Notes: generated by a model not told the origin, from the sequence alone. Numbered from the stretch's first letter, positions 17,978-26,310 are shown. The stretch: 64,000 bases of DNA from G026625185 sp963727835 (GCA_963727835.1 CAVSIB010000007.1:14285-78284); one strand, 5' to 3'. Made by a program: numbers and translations.

Positions 17978-18425
17978 GCCTATCAAAATTTTGACATAAT
18001 TTTGAAAAAAAATAGGCCATTATTGAAAGGTAGTAAAGGCTTTCTGGGGAAGAATTTAAAGCATCAGCCCCTGCAACATTAGTCGTTACCCTTAGTTCTT
18101 TCTTTAATAGTTCCTTTAATTCATCAATTCGGGATACAATCAGGTCAAATGCACGGAGGCCATTTTTAAAAAACTGATTCCCCCACTCTATTTGTTGAAA
18201 TGGTTCTTTTTTTATTTCTAAAGGGGATTCCCTTAACTTTTCCCTCTCATCTGGTTGCAGTCCTTTTGAGCGTGGAAAGAACTTCGGTAGCCATCTCAAA
18301 TGTTGTTTCTCCATTCCATTTTTTATTTTTTCGATTTCTTCATCAGCTTCTGGCAAACGAACCTCAAATTTAACTTTCTCTGAACCACCAGGTTTTTTTA
18401 TTAAACGTCTTCCTCGGCGATACAT
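17967..18425 (-). CDS. Unknown helical protein at the island's right end
   Basis: 152 residues from the ATG at 18425, charged and helical, with no recognised family. The same frame stays open upstream and encodes protein-like sequence (IEKFSDDLRWIIEKEAKNFE and then ELAVWLYYLWLM), back to a TAA near 18550. A GAGGAGG lies 6 bases before an in-frame ATT at 18518, so the true start may be that rare codon, or the original start may be lost. Convergent with the preceding operon, overlapping it by 11 bases. Confidence 0.55.
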   Translation of the reverse strand: MYRRGRRLIKKPGGSEKVKFEVRLPEADEEIEKIKNGMEKQHLRWLPKFFPRSKGLQPDEREKLRESPLEIKKEPFQQIEWGNQFFKNGLRAFDLIVSRIDELKELLKKELRVTTNVAGADALNSSPESLYYLSIMAYFFSKLCQNFDRLIP

Positions 18426-18748
18426 AAGCCAAAGGTAATAAAGCCATACGGCAAGCTCTTCAAAATTCTTGGCCTCTTTTTCTATAATCCACCGAAGGTC
18501 ATCTGAAAATTTTTCAATTTCTGCCTCCTCAATAAATCCTGGGGATTAAGACCGGGGAAAGTGGTAAAGAAAAACCGCCTTGTTGGAGATATCTCTCTAC
18601 CCAAAGAAAAAGTTGATTTTATCTTGATTTAGACTCACCTTGCAAATTGCGGAAACTGGTTGCGGATAGGTTACATTTTGTGGTAATATTTTGACAATCT
18701 TTGTAAGGTAAGTTACTGAATTTATTAAATTTAAATTCTAAAATTTCT

Positions 18749-18791
18749 TCTGCAAAACCTTTATTCCCCGGTTCGAATCCGGGTGCCGCCT
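18749..18791. repeat. Direct repeat, island right end (attR, displaced tRNA-Cys 3' half)
   Basis: Exact 43-base copy of 11975-12017. It lacks the 5' half of the tRNA, so it is not a gene. It is followed within 9 bases by a strong terminator, which was probably the original terminator of the tRNA operon before insertion. Confidence 0.92.
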
Positions 18792-18799
18792 TTCGTACC

Positions 18800-18834
18800 A
18801 AAAAAAGCAGCCTATTAATTGGGCTGCTTTTTTT
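18800..18834. terminator. Bidirectional rho-independent terminator
   Basis: A run of A, stem GCAGCC with loop TATTAATT, stem GGGCTGC (one G unpaired), then seven T. It can work in both directions. It lies just outside the island's right end. Confidence 0.88.
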
Positions 18835-18992
18835 CACTCCAATCTGTTTATCCCAATCATTAAAGTGAAAAATTTTACACCGTAAGAAAACAGTGCGAAT
18901 TTGCTTGTCACAAAAGAAGAAATTTTTTATAGTAGAAAAGAAATGATTATAAAAATTTTATAAAATCAATAAATATATAATGAACTAAAGCC

Positions 18993-20468
18993 ATGCGACC
19001 TAATTCGGGAAAAGTTTCTGTCAAATTTTTTGTTGGCATTTTAACCTTCGGCATCATTTTAGGAGTTATCGGAGGTTATTACTTTGGCAACCTTGATTTC
19101 TTAAGAAATTTATTGCCTTCGAAATCAACCTCGTCTGTTATCATTAAAGGTTTTCCTCCTTCTTTTGCTGATTTGGTGGACAAGGTAAGTCCGGCAGTAG
19201 TCAATATTAGTACCACAAAAATGGCTAAATCGCCCGATTTCTCTGGCAACCCTAAATCTCCTTCCGAAGATTTTTTTGGAAGGGATTTCTGGGAAAATTT
19301 TTTTGGGCGAAAGCTTCCTCAAGAAAAACAGAAAAGTTTGGGTTCTGGATTCATTATTTCCAAGGAAGGGTATATTATAACCAATGCCCATATGGTGGAG
19401 GAAGCAGAGCAAATAAATATTCGTTTAGCGAATGAAAAAACCTATGAGGCTGAAGTTGTCGGTCGTGATGAAAAGACTGACTTAGCCCTGATCAAGGCAA
19501 AAAGGTGGGTTGACTTTCCTGAGCCGGTAAAATTGGGGGATTCTAACAAGCTGAGGGTAGGGGATTGGGTAATGGCTATTGGGAATCCCTTTGGATTGGA
19601 TCATACGGTAACCGCCGGCATTGTGAGCGCAAAAGGAAGGACCATCGGCGTTGGTCCATACGATGATTTTATTCAAACTGATGCTTCTATAAACCCTGGC
19701 AACAGCGGAGGCCCTTTATTCAATATCCAAGGAGAGGTGGTTGGAATTAATACCCTTATCTACACCACAACAGGCACCAATATCGGGATTGGGTTTGCCG
19801 TTCCCATCAATATGGCTAAAGAAATCATGGAACAACTTAAAAAACAAGGCAGAGTTACCCGTGGATGGATGGGAGTTTCTATCCAAGACCTCACTCCCGA
19901 ATTGGCGGAAACATTTGGGGTTAAAGACCTGGAAGGAGCCTTGATCACTGATGTTATCCCTGGCAGCCCAGCGGATAAAGCTGGTCTTAAAAAAGAAGAT
20001 ATCGTGGTTGAGTGTAACGGTAAAAAAATTAATAGGATACAAGACTTTTCCCGGCTGGTAGGAAAAACCCCCATAGGAGAGTCGGTTAAACTCATTGTCG
20101 TTCGAGATCGGGAAAGAAAATCCTTTGTTGTTACCGTAAAAGAAAACGAGGAAGCAAAAAAACTTGCACCTAAGAAAATGAGCCCTGATATTGGGATTCA
20201 GGTTGAAGAACTCACCCCTGAAGTAGCCCAAAACTTTGGTTACCCGGAAAGTGAACAAGGAGTAGTTGTTTCCCAGGTTGAGCCAAGAAGCGCGGCTGAT
20301 GAAGCTGGTTTAAAATCAGGGGATGTTATTAAAGAAGTTAACCGAAAACCAGTTAACTCACTCAAAGATTATCGAGACACTCTAAAAGATTCTTCCCTAA
20401 AAGAGGGAATCCTCTTTTTCGTAAACCGCAAAGAAGGCTCTTTTTTCGTCGTAGTCAAAGAACAGTAA
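18993..20468 (+). CDS. htrA: Periplasmic serine protease HtrA/DegP, copy 1
   Basis: 491 residues. An N-terminal membrane anchor or signal (KFFVGILTFGIILGVIGGYYFG) directs it to the periplasm. The trypsin-like domain has the triad: His in IITNAHMVEEA, Asp in KTDLALIKA and Ser in NPGNSGGPLF. Two PDZ domains follow, starting near RGWMGVSIQDLTPELAE and IGIQVEELTPEVAQ. Such proteases degrade or refold damaged envelope proteins. It lies just outside the island, with its own AT-rich upstream region. A second, frameshifted htrA is at 46.8-48.3 kb. Confidence 0.95.
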   Translation: MRPNSGKVSVKFFVGILTFGIILGVIGGYYFGNLDFLRNLLPSKSTSSVIIKGFPPSFADLVDKVSPAVVNISTTKMAKSPDFSGNPKSPSEDFFGRDFWENFFGRKLPQEKQKSLGSGFIISKEGYIITNAHMVEEAEQINIRLANEKTYEAEVVGRDEKTDLALIKAKRWVDFPEPVKLGDSNKLRVGDWVMAIGNPFGLDHTVTAGIVSAKGRTIGVGPYDDFIQTDASINPGNSGGPLFNIQGEVVGINTLIYTTTGTNIGIGFAVPINMAKEIMEQLKKQGRVTRGWMGVSIQDLTPELAETFGVKDLEGALITDVIPGSPADKAGLKKEDIVVECNGKKINRIQDFSRLVGKTPIGESVKLIVVRDRERKSFVVTVKENEEAKKLAPKKMSPDIGIQVEELTPEVAQNFGYPESEQGVVVSQVEPRSAADEAGLKSGDVIKEVNRKPVNSLKDYRDTLKDSSLKEGILFFVNRKEGSFFVVVKEQ

Positions 20469-20623
20469 GTTATTGATAAATGTTTTTTTACTCACAAAAA
20501 AGGTGACTTTTCTCGTTTAATAGAATAAAATAAATTTTTTCCAATTGAACCTCGATTTGATTATCTTATTCTATTTTTTCTTCTATGCGGTCTTCTCCGA
20601 TAACCTGAAAGGAGGAATGTGCC

Positions 20624-21787
20624 ATGGGAGAACCAATTAAAATTGCATTAGTGGGCGTGGGAAATTGTGTAGCCGCCTTACTTCAGGGACTTGAATATTA
20701 CCGGCATAATCCTGAAGATACGCTCGGCCTTATGCACAAGGCGCTGGGTGGCTATCTGCCGAGCGATATCCGAGTCGTTGCTGCTTTTGATATTGACGCG
20801 CGAAAAGTGGAAAAAGCTCTGGAAGTGGCTATCAATGCAAAGCCCAATTGCATCATGCCTATTTGGAAAGAACTCCCCCATTATGGAGTGACCGTGAAAA
20901 TGGGTCCGGTCATGGATGGCGTTGCCGGCCATATGCTGGACTATCCTGACGATCGTGCTTTCCGGATCGCTAAGGCCTCCCCCGTTGATGTCGAACAAAT
21001 CCTTCGAGAGAAAGAACCCGATATTCTCCTCAACTATTTACCCGTGGGATCAGAGGAAGCTGCGCGGTATTATGCCCGGTGTTGCCTAAATACCGGGGTG
21101 AGTTTTATCAATTGCATGCCGGTTTTTATTGTTTCCGATTCGGATTGGGCTAAGAAGTTTTTGAAACGCGGAATTCCCGTAATCGGTGATGATGTTAAAT
21201 CTCAGCTTGGCGCAACCATTCTCCACAGAACTTTAGCCCGCCTTTTTGAAGAAAGGGGAACCCGAATAGAGCGGACCTATCAGCTCAACACCGGCGGCAA
21301 TACCGACTTTCTCAATATGCTGGAACGAAGCCGGCTCATAACCAAAAAACAATCAAAAACCAGATCCGTTCAATCCCAGCTCGAAGTACCGCTCGCTGAT
21401 GAAAATATCCATATCGGTCCTTCGGACTATGTTCCCTGGCAGAATGACAATAAGGTTTGTTTTATCCGGATGGAAGCACGCGGGTTTGCCGGTATACCCT
21501 TTGAATTAGAATGCCGTCTCTCGGTCCAAGACTCACCGAACAGTGCTGGAGTGACGATTGATGCGATCCGTTACTGTAAAGTAGCCCGTGATCGGCACGA
21601 TGCAGGGGCATTGCTTCCTATCTCTGCCTATTGCATGAAACACCCACCAGTGCAGATGTATGATCATGAGGCGAGGAAATTGATCGAAGAGTACATTCAT
21701 CAACCCTCTTCTGAATCGGCAGAGGAGGAGAACAAAGCCATAAGCATTAAAAAGGGTAAAACCCTTCCCTTTAAAAGCTCGATTTAG
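20624..21787 (+). CDS. ino1: Inositol-3-phosphate synthase
   Basis: 387 residues. It converts glucose-6-phosphate to 1L-myo-inositol-1-phosphate with NAD. The start IALVGVGNCVAALLQGLEYY is the Rossmann loop. Further family motifs: NYLPVGSEEAARYYA, INCMPVFI, GDDVKSQLGATILHR and TYQLNTGGNTDFLNML. The length matches the short prokaryotic type. The ribosome site GAAAGGAGG stands 9 bases before ATG. The inositol could go to phosphatidylinositol-type lipids or a compatible solute; the window does not decide. Its end overlaps the convergent regulator gene by 17 bases. Confidence 0.92.
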   Translation: MGEPIKIALVGVGNCVAALLQGLEYYRHNPEDTLGLMHKALGGYLPSDIRVVAAFDIDARKVEKALEVAINAKPNCIMPIWKELPHYGVTVKMGPVMDGVAGHMLDYPDDRAFRIAKASPVDVEQILREKEPDILLNYLPVGSEEAARYYARCCLNTGVSFINCMPVFIVSDSDWAKKFLKRGIPVIGDDVKSQLGATILHRTLARLFEERGTRIERTYQLNTGGNTDFLNMLERSRLITKKQSKTRSVQSQLEVPLADENIHIGPSDYVPWQNDNKVCFIRMEARGFAGIPFELECRLSVQDSPNSAGVTIDAIRYCKVARDRHDAGALLPISAYCMKHPPVQMYDHEARKLIEEYIHQPSSESAEEENKAISIKKGKTLPFKSSI

Positions 21788-22472
21788 ACAAACGAATCTC
21801 TCCCTGAGCTAATTTTTTTAACGTTCTTCGGTCTACGATCCGGATACGACCATGGATATCGGTGGCAATAATCCCTTCTTTAGTCATCTTTGAAAGTATG
21901 CGTGAAAGCGTCTCTGGAATAGTACCTAAAAGGCTTGAAAGCTGGACTTTGGTAATCTCTAATGCCAAGTCATCATTACCTTTTTGTTTGTCACTGAGGT
22001 AAAACAGGTAGGCTGCGAATCTTCCCGGAACTTCCTTGAGCGACAAATCTTCAACCAAGGCAGTAAATCGATGCAAACGGTGAGACAACACGGCCAGCAT
22101 GTTCAAAGCCAGAGAGGGAGTCTTCCTGATCAAGCCAACAAAAGCCTCGCGAGGAAAATAAAAGATACGGGTCTTTTCCAGAGCTTGAGCATTCGCCGGA
22201 TAGGGGCTTCCCGCAAAAACCGGCACTTCACCAAAAGGCTCTCCTGGACCAAAGATGTGAAGAATCTGCTCTTTTCCCTCCAGAGAAAGCTTAAAGATCT
22301 TTACCCGACCGGAAATGACCACATAAAAGCCCTTGCCCTCGTCACCTTCAGAAAATATTCCCTGACCCCGTTTTACGACTTTTTCAATGGCGATACCGGA
22401 AAGATCCTGAAGGTATTCTTGGGAAAGCCCTTGAAACAGAGGTATGCTGGTAATCTGTTTTATCGTATCCAC
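21771..22472 (-). CDS. Crp/Fnr-family regulator, probably controlling hcp (HcpR-like)
   Basis: 233 residues. A cyclic-nucleotide-binding-type domain (IFSEGDEGKGFYVVISGRVKIFK, GPGEPFGEVPVFAG) is followed by a long helix and a Crp-type helix-turn-helix (LEITKVQLSSLLGTIPETLSRILSKM), whose recognition helix has the E-x-x-SR pattern. There are no cysteines for an Fe-S cluster, so it is not Fnr proper; heme or another ligand is likely. It is divergent from the sulfite-reductase fragment and close to hcp, the setting of HcpR regulators. The recognition helix agrees with the TTGAC-N4-GTCAA site found at hcp. It is inferred to activate hcp on nitrosative stress. Confidence 0.85.
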   Translation of the reverse strand: MDTIKQITSIPLFQGLSQEYLQDLSGIAIEKVVKRGQGIFSEGDEGKGFYVVISGRVKIFKLSLEGKEQILHIFGPGEPFGEVPVFAGSPYPANAQALEKTRIFYFPREAFVGLIRKTPSLALNMLAVLSHRLHRFTALVEDLSLKEVPGRFAAYLFYLSDKQKGNDDLALEITKVQLSSLLGTIPETLSRILSKMTKEGIIATDIHGRIRIVDRRTLKKLAQGEIRLSKSSF

Positions 22473-22521
22473 GGGATTGAACCTTACCTTTTTCTTTGCT
22501 CTTAGTCAAGGCATTACCCGA

Positions 22522-22797
22522 ATGATTACCGATAACATTAGAATAACAGGCAAGCGCATTGCTGTTTGTCCAACCGGGACTTTACAGGAAGGGTCTCAAG
22601 GTTTCCGAATTCAAATCGGGGAGAATTTTGGATGGCATCCCCAGCTGGTCAGGGAACTGCCGGGAATCTATCGTGAGAAAGAAGTAGCCAATATTATTGA
22701 CCAATGTCTGGACTACTCTCAACAAAACTCTTTTAAAGTTGAACGCGTGGTAAAAATTTTAGAGCAGAAAGGGTTTGGATCTCTTTTTAAAAACTGA
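22522..22797 (+). CDS. Sulfite/nitrite reductase C-terminal fragment
   Basis: 91 residues from the ATG at 22522. RIAVCPTGTLQEGSQGFRIQ and then GENFGWHPQLVRELPGIY correspond to the tail of AsrC/NirA-like siroheme reductases, where CPTGA, the G-Y-x-I-x-V-G-G and G-R-H-P stretches occur. The siroheme and cluster cysteines upstream are absent, so it is not a working reductase by itself. It may be a truncated gene or a small standalone domain. It is divergent from the regulator, with a 49-base gap, and lies ahead of the hcp promoter. Confidence 0.5.
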   Translation: MITDNIRITGKRIAVCPTGTLQEGSQGFRIQIGENFGWHPQLVRELPGIYREKEVANIIDQCLDYSQQNSFKVERVVKILEQKGFGSLFKN

Positions 22798-22821
22798 TTG
22801 CCGGCAAAAAAAATAGGGGGG

Positions 22822-22837
22822 ATTGACTTAGGTCAAT
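22822..22837 (+). promoter_or_regulatory. Crp/Fnr-type operator upstream of hcp
   Basis: Perfect inverted repeat ATTGAC-TTAG-GTCAAT. The half-site and four-base spacing are those of Crp/Fnr dimers. Its centre (22829.5) lies 41.5 bases upstream of the start site expected from the -10 box at 22859, which is the class II activator position. The likely binder is the regulator encoded at 21771-22472. Confidence 0.75.
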
Positions 22838-22858
22838 GCAATCATCAAACAAGTAGGT

Positions 22859-22864
22859 TATACT
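22859..22864 (+). promoter_or_regulatory. -10 box of the hcp promoter
   Basis: TATACT. No good -35 box stands 17 bases upstream; instead the operator overlaps that place, as expected for an activator-dependent promoter. The predicted start is near 22871, giving a 65-base leader before hcp. Confidence 0.6.
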
Positions 22865-22935
22865 TTTAATTAACAATACGTTGAAATAACGATAACAACG
22901 CGAAACAAAAATTAATTTAAAGAAGGAGGTAAAAA

Positions 22936-24552
22936 ATGTTTTGCTATCAATGTGAACAAACGGCCAAAGGCGAAGGGTGCACCAAAGTTGGAGTTTGTGG
23001 TAAGCCCCACGATGTTGCCACGCTTCAAGACCTTCTCATTTACATTCTTAAAGGCTTGGCTTTGGTTGCTCAGGAGGCGCGGAAAAAAGGAATTACTGAC
23101 CGGGAGGTAAACGTCTTCACCGTGGAAGCTTTATTTTCTACCTTGACCAACGTGAACTTTGATCCGCAGAGGTTCCTCCCCATCATCAACCATGCAATGA
23201 CGCTTCGGGAAAATCTTAAGAAAAAAATCGGCAAGCAAAATTTTCCCGAAGGACCCGCGACGTTTAAACTGGAAGCAACCTTAGAAGGATTGATCAAACA
23301 GGGAGAAGTTGTGGGTCTTAAATCAGACCCCACCATCAACCCCGATATTCTTGCGCTTCACCACACCCTCTTGTTCGGCATTAAGGGAATCGCTGCTTAC
23401 GCTGACCACGCGCTGCTCTTAGGAAAAGAAGACGAGGCGGTCTATGCTTTTATCCATGAAGGCTTAGCCGCAACCCTGAATAAAACCCTTACCCTTGATG
23501 ACTGGGTAAAACTGGTGCTTAAGTGCGGTGAAGTTAACTTAAAGACCATGGAACTTTTAGATGCTGCCAATACCGGAGCTTACGGCCATCCCGTACCCAC
23601 GAAGATCCCCCTGGGAACCAAAAAAGGGAAAGCGATTTTAGTCTCCGGACATGACCTTAAAGACCTGGAAGAGATCCTCAAACAGTCAGAAGGCAAAGGT
23701 ATCTACGTCTATTCACACGGCGAGATGCTCCCCTGCCACGGTTATCCTAAGTTAAAAAAGTATTCCCACTTCTATGGCCACTATGGAACCGCATGGCAAA
23801 ACCAGACCAAGGAGTTCGCAGACTTTCCCGGCGCGATTCTGATGACCACCAACTGCATCCAAAGACCGAAAGAATCGTACCAGAGTAATATCTTTACCAC
23901 CGGCTTGGTTGGCTTCCCGGGAGTAACCCATATTGACAATTATGATTTTGCGCCGGTGATTAAAAAGGCCCTGGAAATGCCGGGATTCACGGAAGATACC
24001 AATGGCCGGTCCGTCATGTGCGGGTTTGGTCACAACGCCGTGCTTGGCATCGCGGGTACGGTGATCGACGCGGTTAAACGCAAAGCAATCCGCCACTTCT
24101 TCCTGGTCGGCGGCTGCGATGGCGCCAAACCAGGGCGAAGTTACTATAAAGAGTTTGTGGAAAAAGTACCGAAGGATTGTGTGGTGCTCACCCTGGCCTG
24201 TGGAAAGTTCCGCTTTTTTGACAAAGACCTGGGCACGATCGGAGAAATCCCAAGGCTTCTGGATATCGGTCAATGCAATGACGCCTATTCCGCCATCCAG
24301 ATTGCAATAGCGCTTGCCAAAGCCTTTAATGTTGGGGTTAATGATCTGCCCCTGTCGATGATCGTATCCTGGTATGAACAAAAGGCAGTTGCCATATTGC
24401 TTACCCTTTTATATCTGGGAATCAATGATATCCGCTTGGGGCCAAGCCTGCCGGCTTTTATTACTCCCAATGTGCTCGATGTGTTGGTGAAGACCTTCAA
24501 TATCAAGCCCATCAGCACGCCGGACGAAGACCTGAAAGCGATTCTGGGATAA
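22936..24552 (+). CDS. hcp: Hybrid cluster protein (hydroxylamine reductase)
   Basis: 538 residues. The N-terminal cluster motif is MFCYQCEQTAKGEGCTKVGVCG with closely spaced cysteines (CxxC, then C and C), the class I/III arrangement. Downstream ligands of the hybrid Fe-S-O cluster are visible in MCGFGHNAVLG, GGCDGAKPGR and LACGKFRF, and GQCNDAYSA. Hcp reduces hydroxylamine and acts as an NO reductase in anaerobes, in the cytosol. A strong site GAAGGAGG precedes ATG. It heads an operon with the HD protein and a ferredoxin and is under a Crp/Fnr-type operator. Confidence 0.96.
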   Translation: MFCYQCEQTAKGEGCTKVGVCGKPHDVATLQDLLIYILKGLALVAQEARKKGITDREVNVFTVEALFSTLTNVNFDPQRFLPIINHAMTLRENLKKKIGKQNFPEGPATFKLEATLEGLIKQGEVVGLKSDPTINPDILALHHTLLFGIKGIAAYADHALLLGKEDEAVYAFIHEGLAATLNKTLTLDDWVKLVLKCGEVNLKTMELLDAANTGAYGHPVPTKIPLGTKKGKAILVSGHDLKDLEEILKQSEGKGIYVYSHGEMLPCHGYPKLKKYSHFYGHYGTAWQNQTKEFADFPGAILMTTNCIQRPKESYQSNIFTTGLVGFPGVTHIDNYDFAPVIKKALEMPGFTEDTNGRSVMCGFGHNAVLGIAGTVIDAVKRKAIRHFFLVGGCDGAKPGRSYYKEFVEKVPKDCVVLTLACGKFRFFDKDLGTIGEIPRLLDIGQCNDAYSAIQIAIALAKAFNVGVNDLPLSMIVSWYEQKAVAILLTLLYLGINDIRLGPSLPAFITPNVLDVLVKTFNIKPISTPDEDLKAILG

Positions 24553-24580
24553 GCGAAAATTCAACAAGGAGAACGATCCG

Positions 24581-25321
24581 ATGAAATGTCCGGGACAAGA
24601 CACCCGCTACTGGAGTGCTGAGGCCGTGTTTGAGGTTGCCTGCCCCAGGTGCGGCAACGCAGAGGAGTTCTTTAAAGATGAACCAACCAGGCGGTGTAAA
24701 AAGTGCGGCGAAAAGCTGGTAAATCCGAATATGGACTTCGGTTGTGCGGCATACTGCAAGTTTGCCAAGGAATGTCTCGGGGATTTGCCGCCTGAATTGG
24801 TCACCCAGAGGAAGAACCTTCTCAAGGACCGGGTAGCCATTGAGATGAAAGCGTACTTTCAGAAAGATTTTAAACGGATCGGACACGCTACCAAGGTCGC
24901 CCGCTACGCTGAAAAGCTGGTTAAAGAAGAAAAAGGAGATCCGGCCGTGGTTTTATCTGCCGCCTATCTCCACGATATCGGGATTAAAGAAGCCGAGCGG
25001 GAATACCAAAGCACAGCCACCCCTTACCAGGAGCAAAAAGGACCTGCTATCGCGCGCGCCATTTTGACGAATTTAGGGGCGGATGCTGAGTTGATCGATG
25101 AGGTCTGTGATATCATCGGCCGCCACAATCATCCCCGGGCAAAGGAAACCATAAATTTTAAAGTCGTCTTTGATGCGGATCAAATTGTCAGCCTGGAAGA
25201 AAAACTGGAAGAGACTCCGCTCACCCCTGACAAAGTGGCAGAAAAAATAAACCGAACCTTTTTAACGGAAACCGGTAAACAACTAGCCGAGAAAATCTTT
25301 TCGAAGCATGCGGCGATATAA
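24581..25321 (+). CDS. HD-domain hydrolase with N-terminal zinc ribbon
   Basis: 246 residues. The first 75 hold cysteine pairs (CPRCGNAEE, CKKCGEKL) and FGCAAYCKFAKECLG. The HD domain follows: RIGHATKVARYAEKL, AAYLHDIG, IIGRHNHPRA and VFDADQIVSLEE supply the metal-binding His and Asp. The domain is like those that cleave nucleotides or phosphoesters; the substrate is unknown. It begins 28 bases after hcp with AAGGAG, so it belongs to the hcp operon. Such HD proteins recur next to hcp in anaerobes, hinting at a link with nitrosative stress. Confidence 0.82.
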   Translation: MKCPGQDTRYWSAEAVFEVACPRCGNAEEFFKDEPTRRCKKCGEKLVNPNMDFGCAAYCKFAKECLGDLPPELVTQRKNLLKDRVAIEMKAYFQKDFKRIGHATKVARYAEKLVKEEKGDPAVVLSAAYLHDIGIKEAEREYQSTATPYQEQKGPAIARAILTNLGADAELIDEVCDIIGRHNHPRAKETINFKVVFDADQIVSLEEKLEETPLTPDKVAEKINRTFLTETGKQLAEKIFSKHAAI

Positions 25322-25363
25322 AAAGAAATGGCCGGAATTATTATGACGCTCACAATCCTCCTC

Positions 25364-25405
25364 ACTCCCCCCCTTTGTATCAAGGGGAGTCCGAGGGGAT
25401 TTTTT
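25364..25405. repeat. Small hairpin element between HD and ferredoxin genes
   Basis: CTCCCC and GGGGAG flank CCCTTTGTATCAA and are followed by a G-rich stretch and a T run. The form resembles short dispersed repeats common in environmental bacteria. It could attenuate expression of the ferredoxin gene or be a passive repeat. A genome search for further copies would tell. Confidence 0.45.
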
Positions 25406-25429
25406 AATTACGGTATTGAGGAATAAGAC

Positions 25430-26164
25430 ATGAAAGCAAAACGAAAGATCATTGAAATTGATGAAGACAACTGCGACGGCTGCGGCCAGTGCGTGCCTTC
25501 CTGCGCCGAAGGAGCCATTCACATTATTGATGGCAAGGCAAAACTTGTTTCCGAAAAATACTGCGATGGCTTGGGCGCGTGTCTGGGTACCTGCCCCAAT
25601 GACGCATTGAAAGTTTTGGAGCGGGACGTGGAAGAATTTGATGAGAAGGCCGTAGAAGAGCATTTAAAAACCAAAGAATCCCCGCAAGAAAGCATGCCCT
25701 GCGGATGCCCTTCTGCTCAGATACGAACTTTTGCACCCCCTGCGGAAAGGCCCGCACCAACAAATATCGCCGCGCAAGAGTCAGCCCTTACTCACTGGCC
25801 GGTGCAGATCAGGCTGTTGCCACCCAAAGCTCATTTTCTAAAAGGGGCGGACCTCTTAGTGGCTGCGGATTGCACGCCTGTTGCTTATCCCAACTTTCAC
25901 GCTGATTTCCTTAAAGGAAAGGCGGTCATGGTGGGCTGTCCGAAGTTCGATGACGTTGAGGCGTATGTTCAGAAATTTTCCGAAATTTTTAAAACCGCGG
26001 ATGTGAAAAGCGTTACGGTCGTGGTGATGGATGTGCCCTGCTGTCAAGGTCTTCCGTTCATCGTCCAGAAAGGGCTGGAATTAGCCGGGAAAAAAATTCC
26101 GTTTGAAAAAGTAATTATCAGCGCTCAGGGTAAAATTCTTAAAAGGGAAAATTTAGCCGCGTAA
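25430..26164 (+). CDS. 4Fe-4S ferredoxin-domain protein, hcp partner
   Basis: 244 residues. Residues 8-65 are a ferredoxin with CDGCGQCVPSCAEGAI and CDGLGACLGTCPNDAL; the second motif is C-x5-C-x3-C, slightly changed from the classic form. A second conserved part follows: CGCPSAQ, VAADCTPVAYPNFHADFLKG, MVGCPKFDD and MDVPCCQGLP, another set of cysteines. This architecture is usual for ferredoxins encoded beside hcp and likely supplies electrons to Hcp. Third gene of the hcp operon. Confidence 0.85.
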   Translation: MKAKRKIIEIDEDNCDGCGQCVPSCAEGAIHIIDGKAKLVSEKYCDGLGACLGTCPNDALKVLERDVEEFDEKAVEEHLKTKESPQESMPCGCPSAQIRTFAPPAERPAPTNIAAQESALTHWPVQIRLLPPKAHFLKGADLLVAADCTPVAYPNFHADFLKGKAVMVGCPKFDDVEAYVQKFSEIFKTADVKSVTVVVMDVPCCQGLPFIVQKGLELAGKKIPFEKVIISAQGKILKRENLAA

Positions 26165-26180
26165 CACCCATACAAAGTCC

Positions 26181-26214
26181 CGCACGGCGGAAGTTAAATC
26201 TTCCGTTTGTGCGT
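26181..26214. terminator. Hairpin after the hcp operon, possible terminator
   Basis: CGCACGGCGGAAG pairs imperfectly with CTTCCGTTTGTGCG around TTAAAT, with G-T pairs. The T run after it is weak. It sits 20 bases after the ferredoxin stop and before a convergent gene. Confidence 0.45.
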
Positions 26215-26310
26215 GTTATCTGCTTTTATGAGCTTTGCCGTTAAGTCTATTTTTATAGAGGTGCCCTATCCTTTTACTGACTGCTAAAATTTGATCTCTG
26301 ATTTCTTTTT

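Larger units (their letters stand above)
11975..18791. mobile_element. Genomic island integrated in tRNA-Cys
   Basis: Bounded by an exact 43-bp direct repeat made of the tRNA-Cys anticodon-loop-to-3'-end half. An integrase C-terminal remnant sits right beside the intact tRNA, as in many tRNA-targeted elements. Cargo: DUF616 glycosyltransferase, PqqD-like protein, HPr-kinase-like protein, GT2, nucleotidyltransferase, and two unknown genes. The cargo is AT-rich compared with the flanks. The integrase is truncated, so the island is probably immobile now. No transfer or replication genes are seen. Confidence 0.85.

Noticed and set aside
18619..18837. 72-aa frame on - across the tRNA-Cys 3' copy
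   Set aside because: It is the antisense of the tRNA fragment and terminator and has no independent protein signal.
23752..24381. 209-aa frame on - inside hcp
   Set aside because: Shadow of the intact hcp gene; no start signal and no motif.
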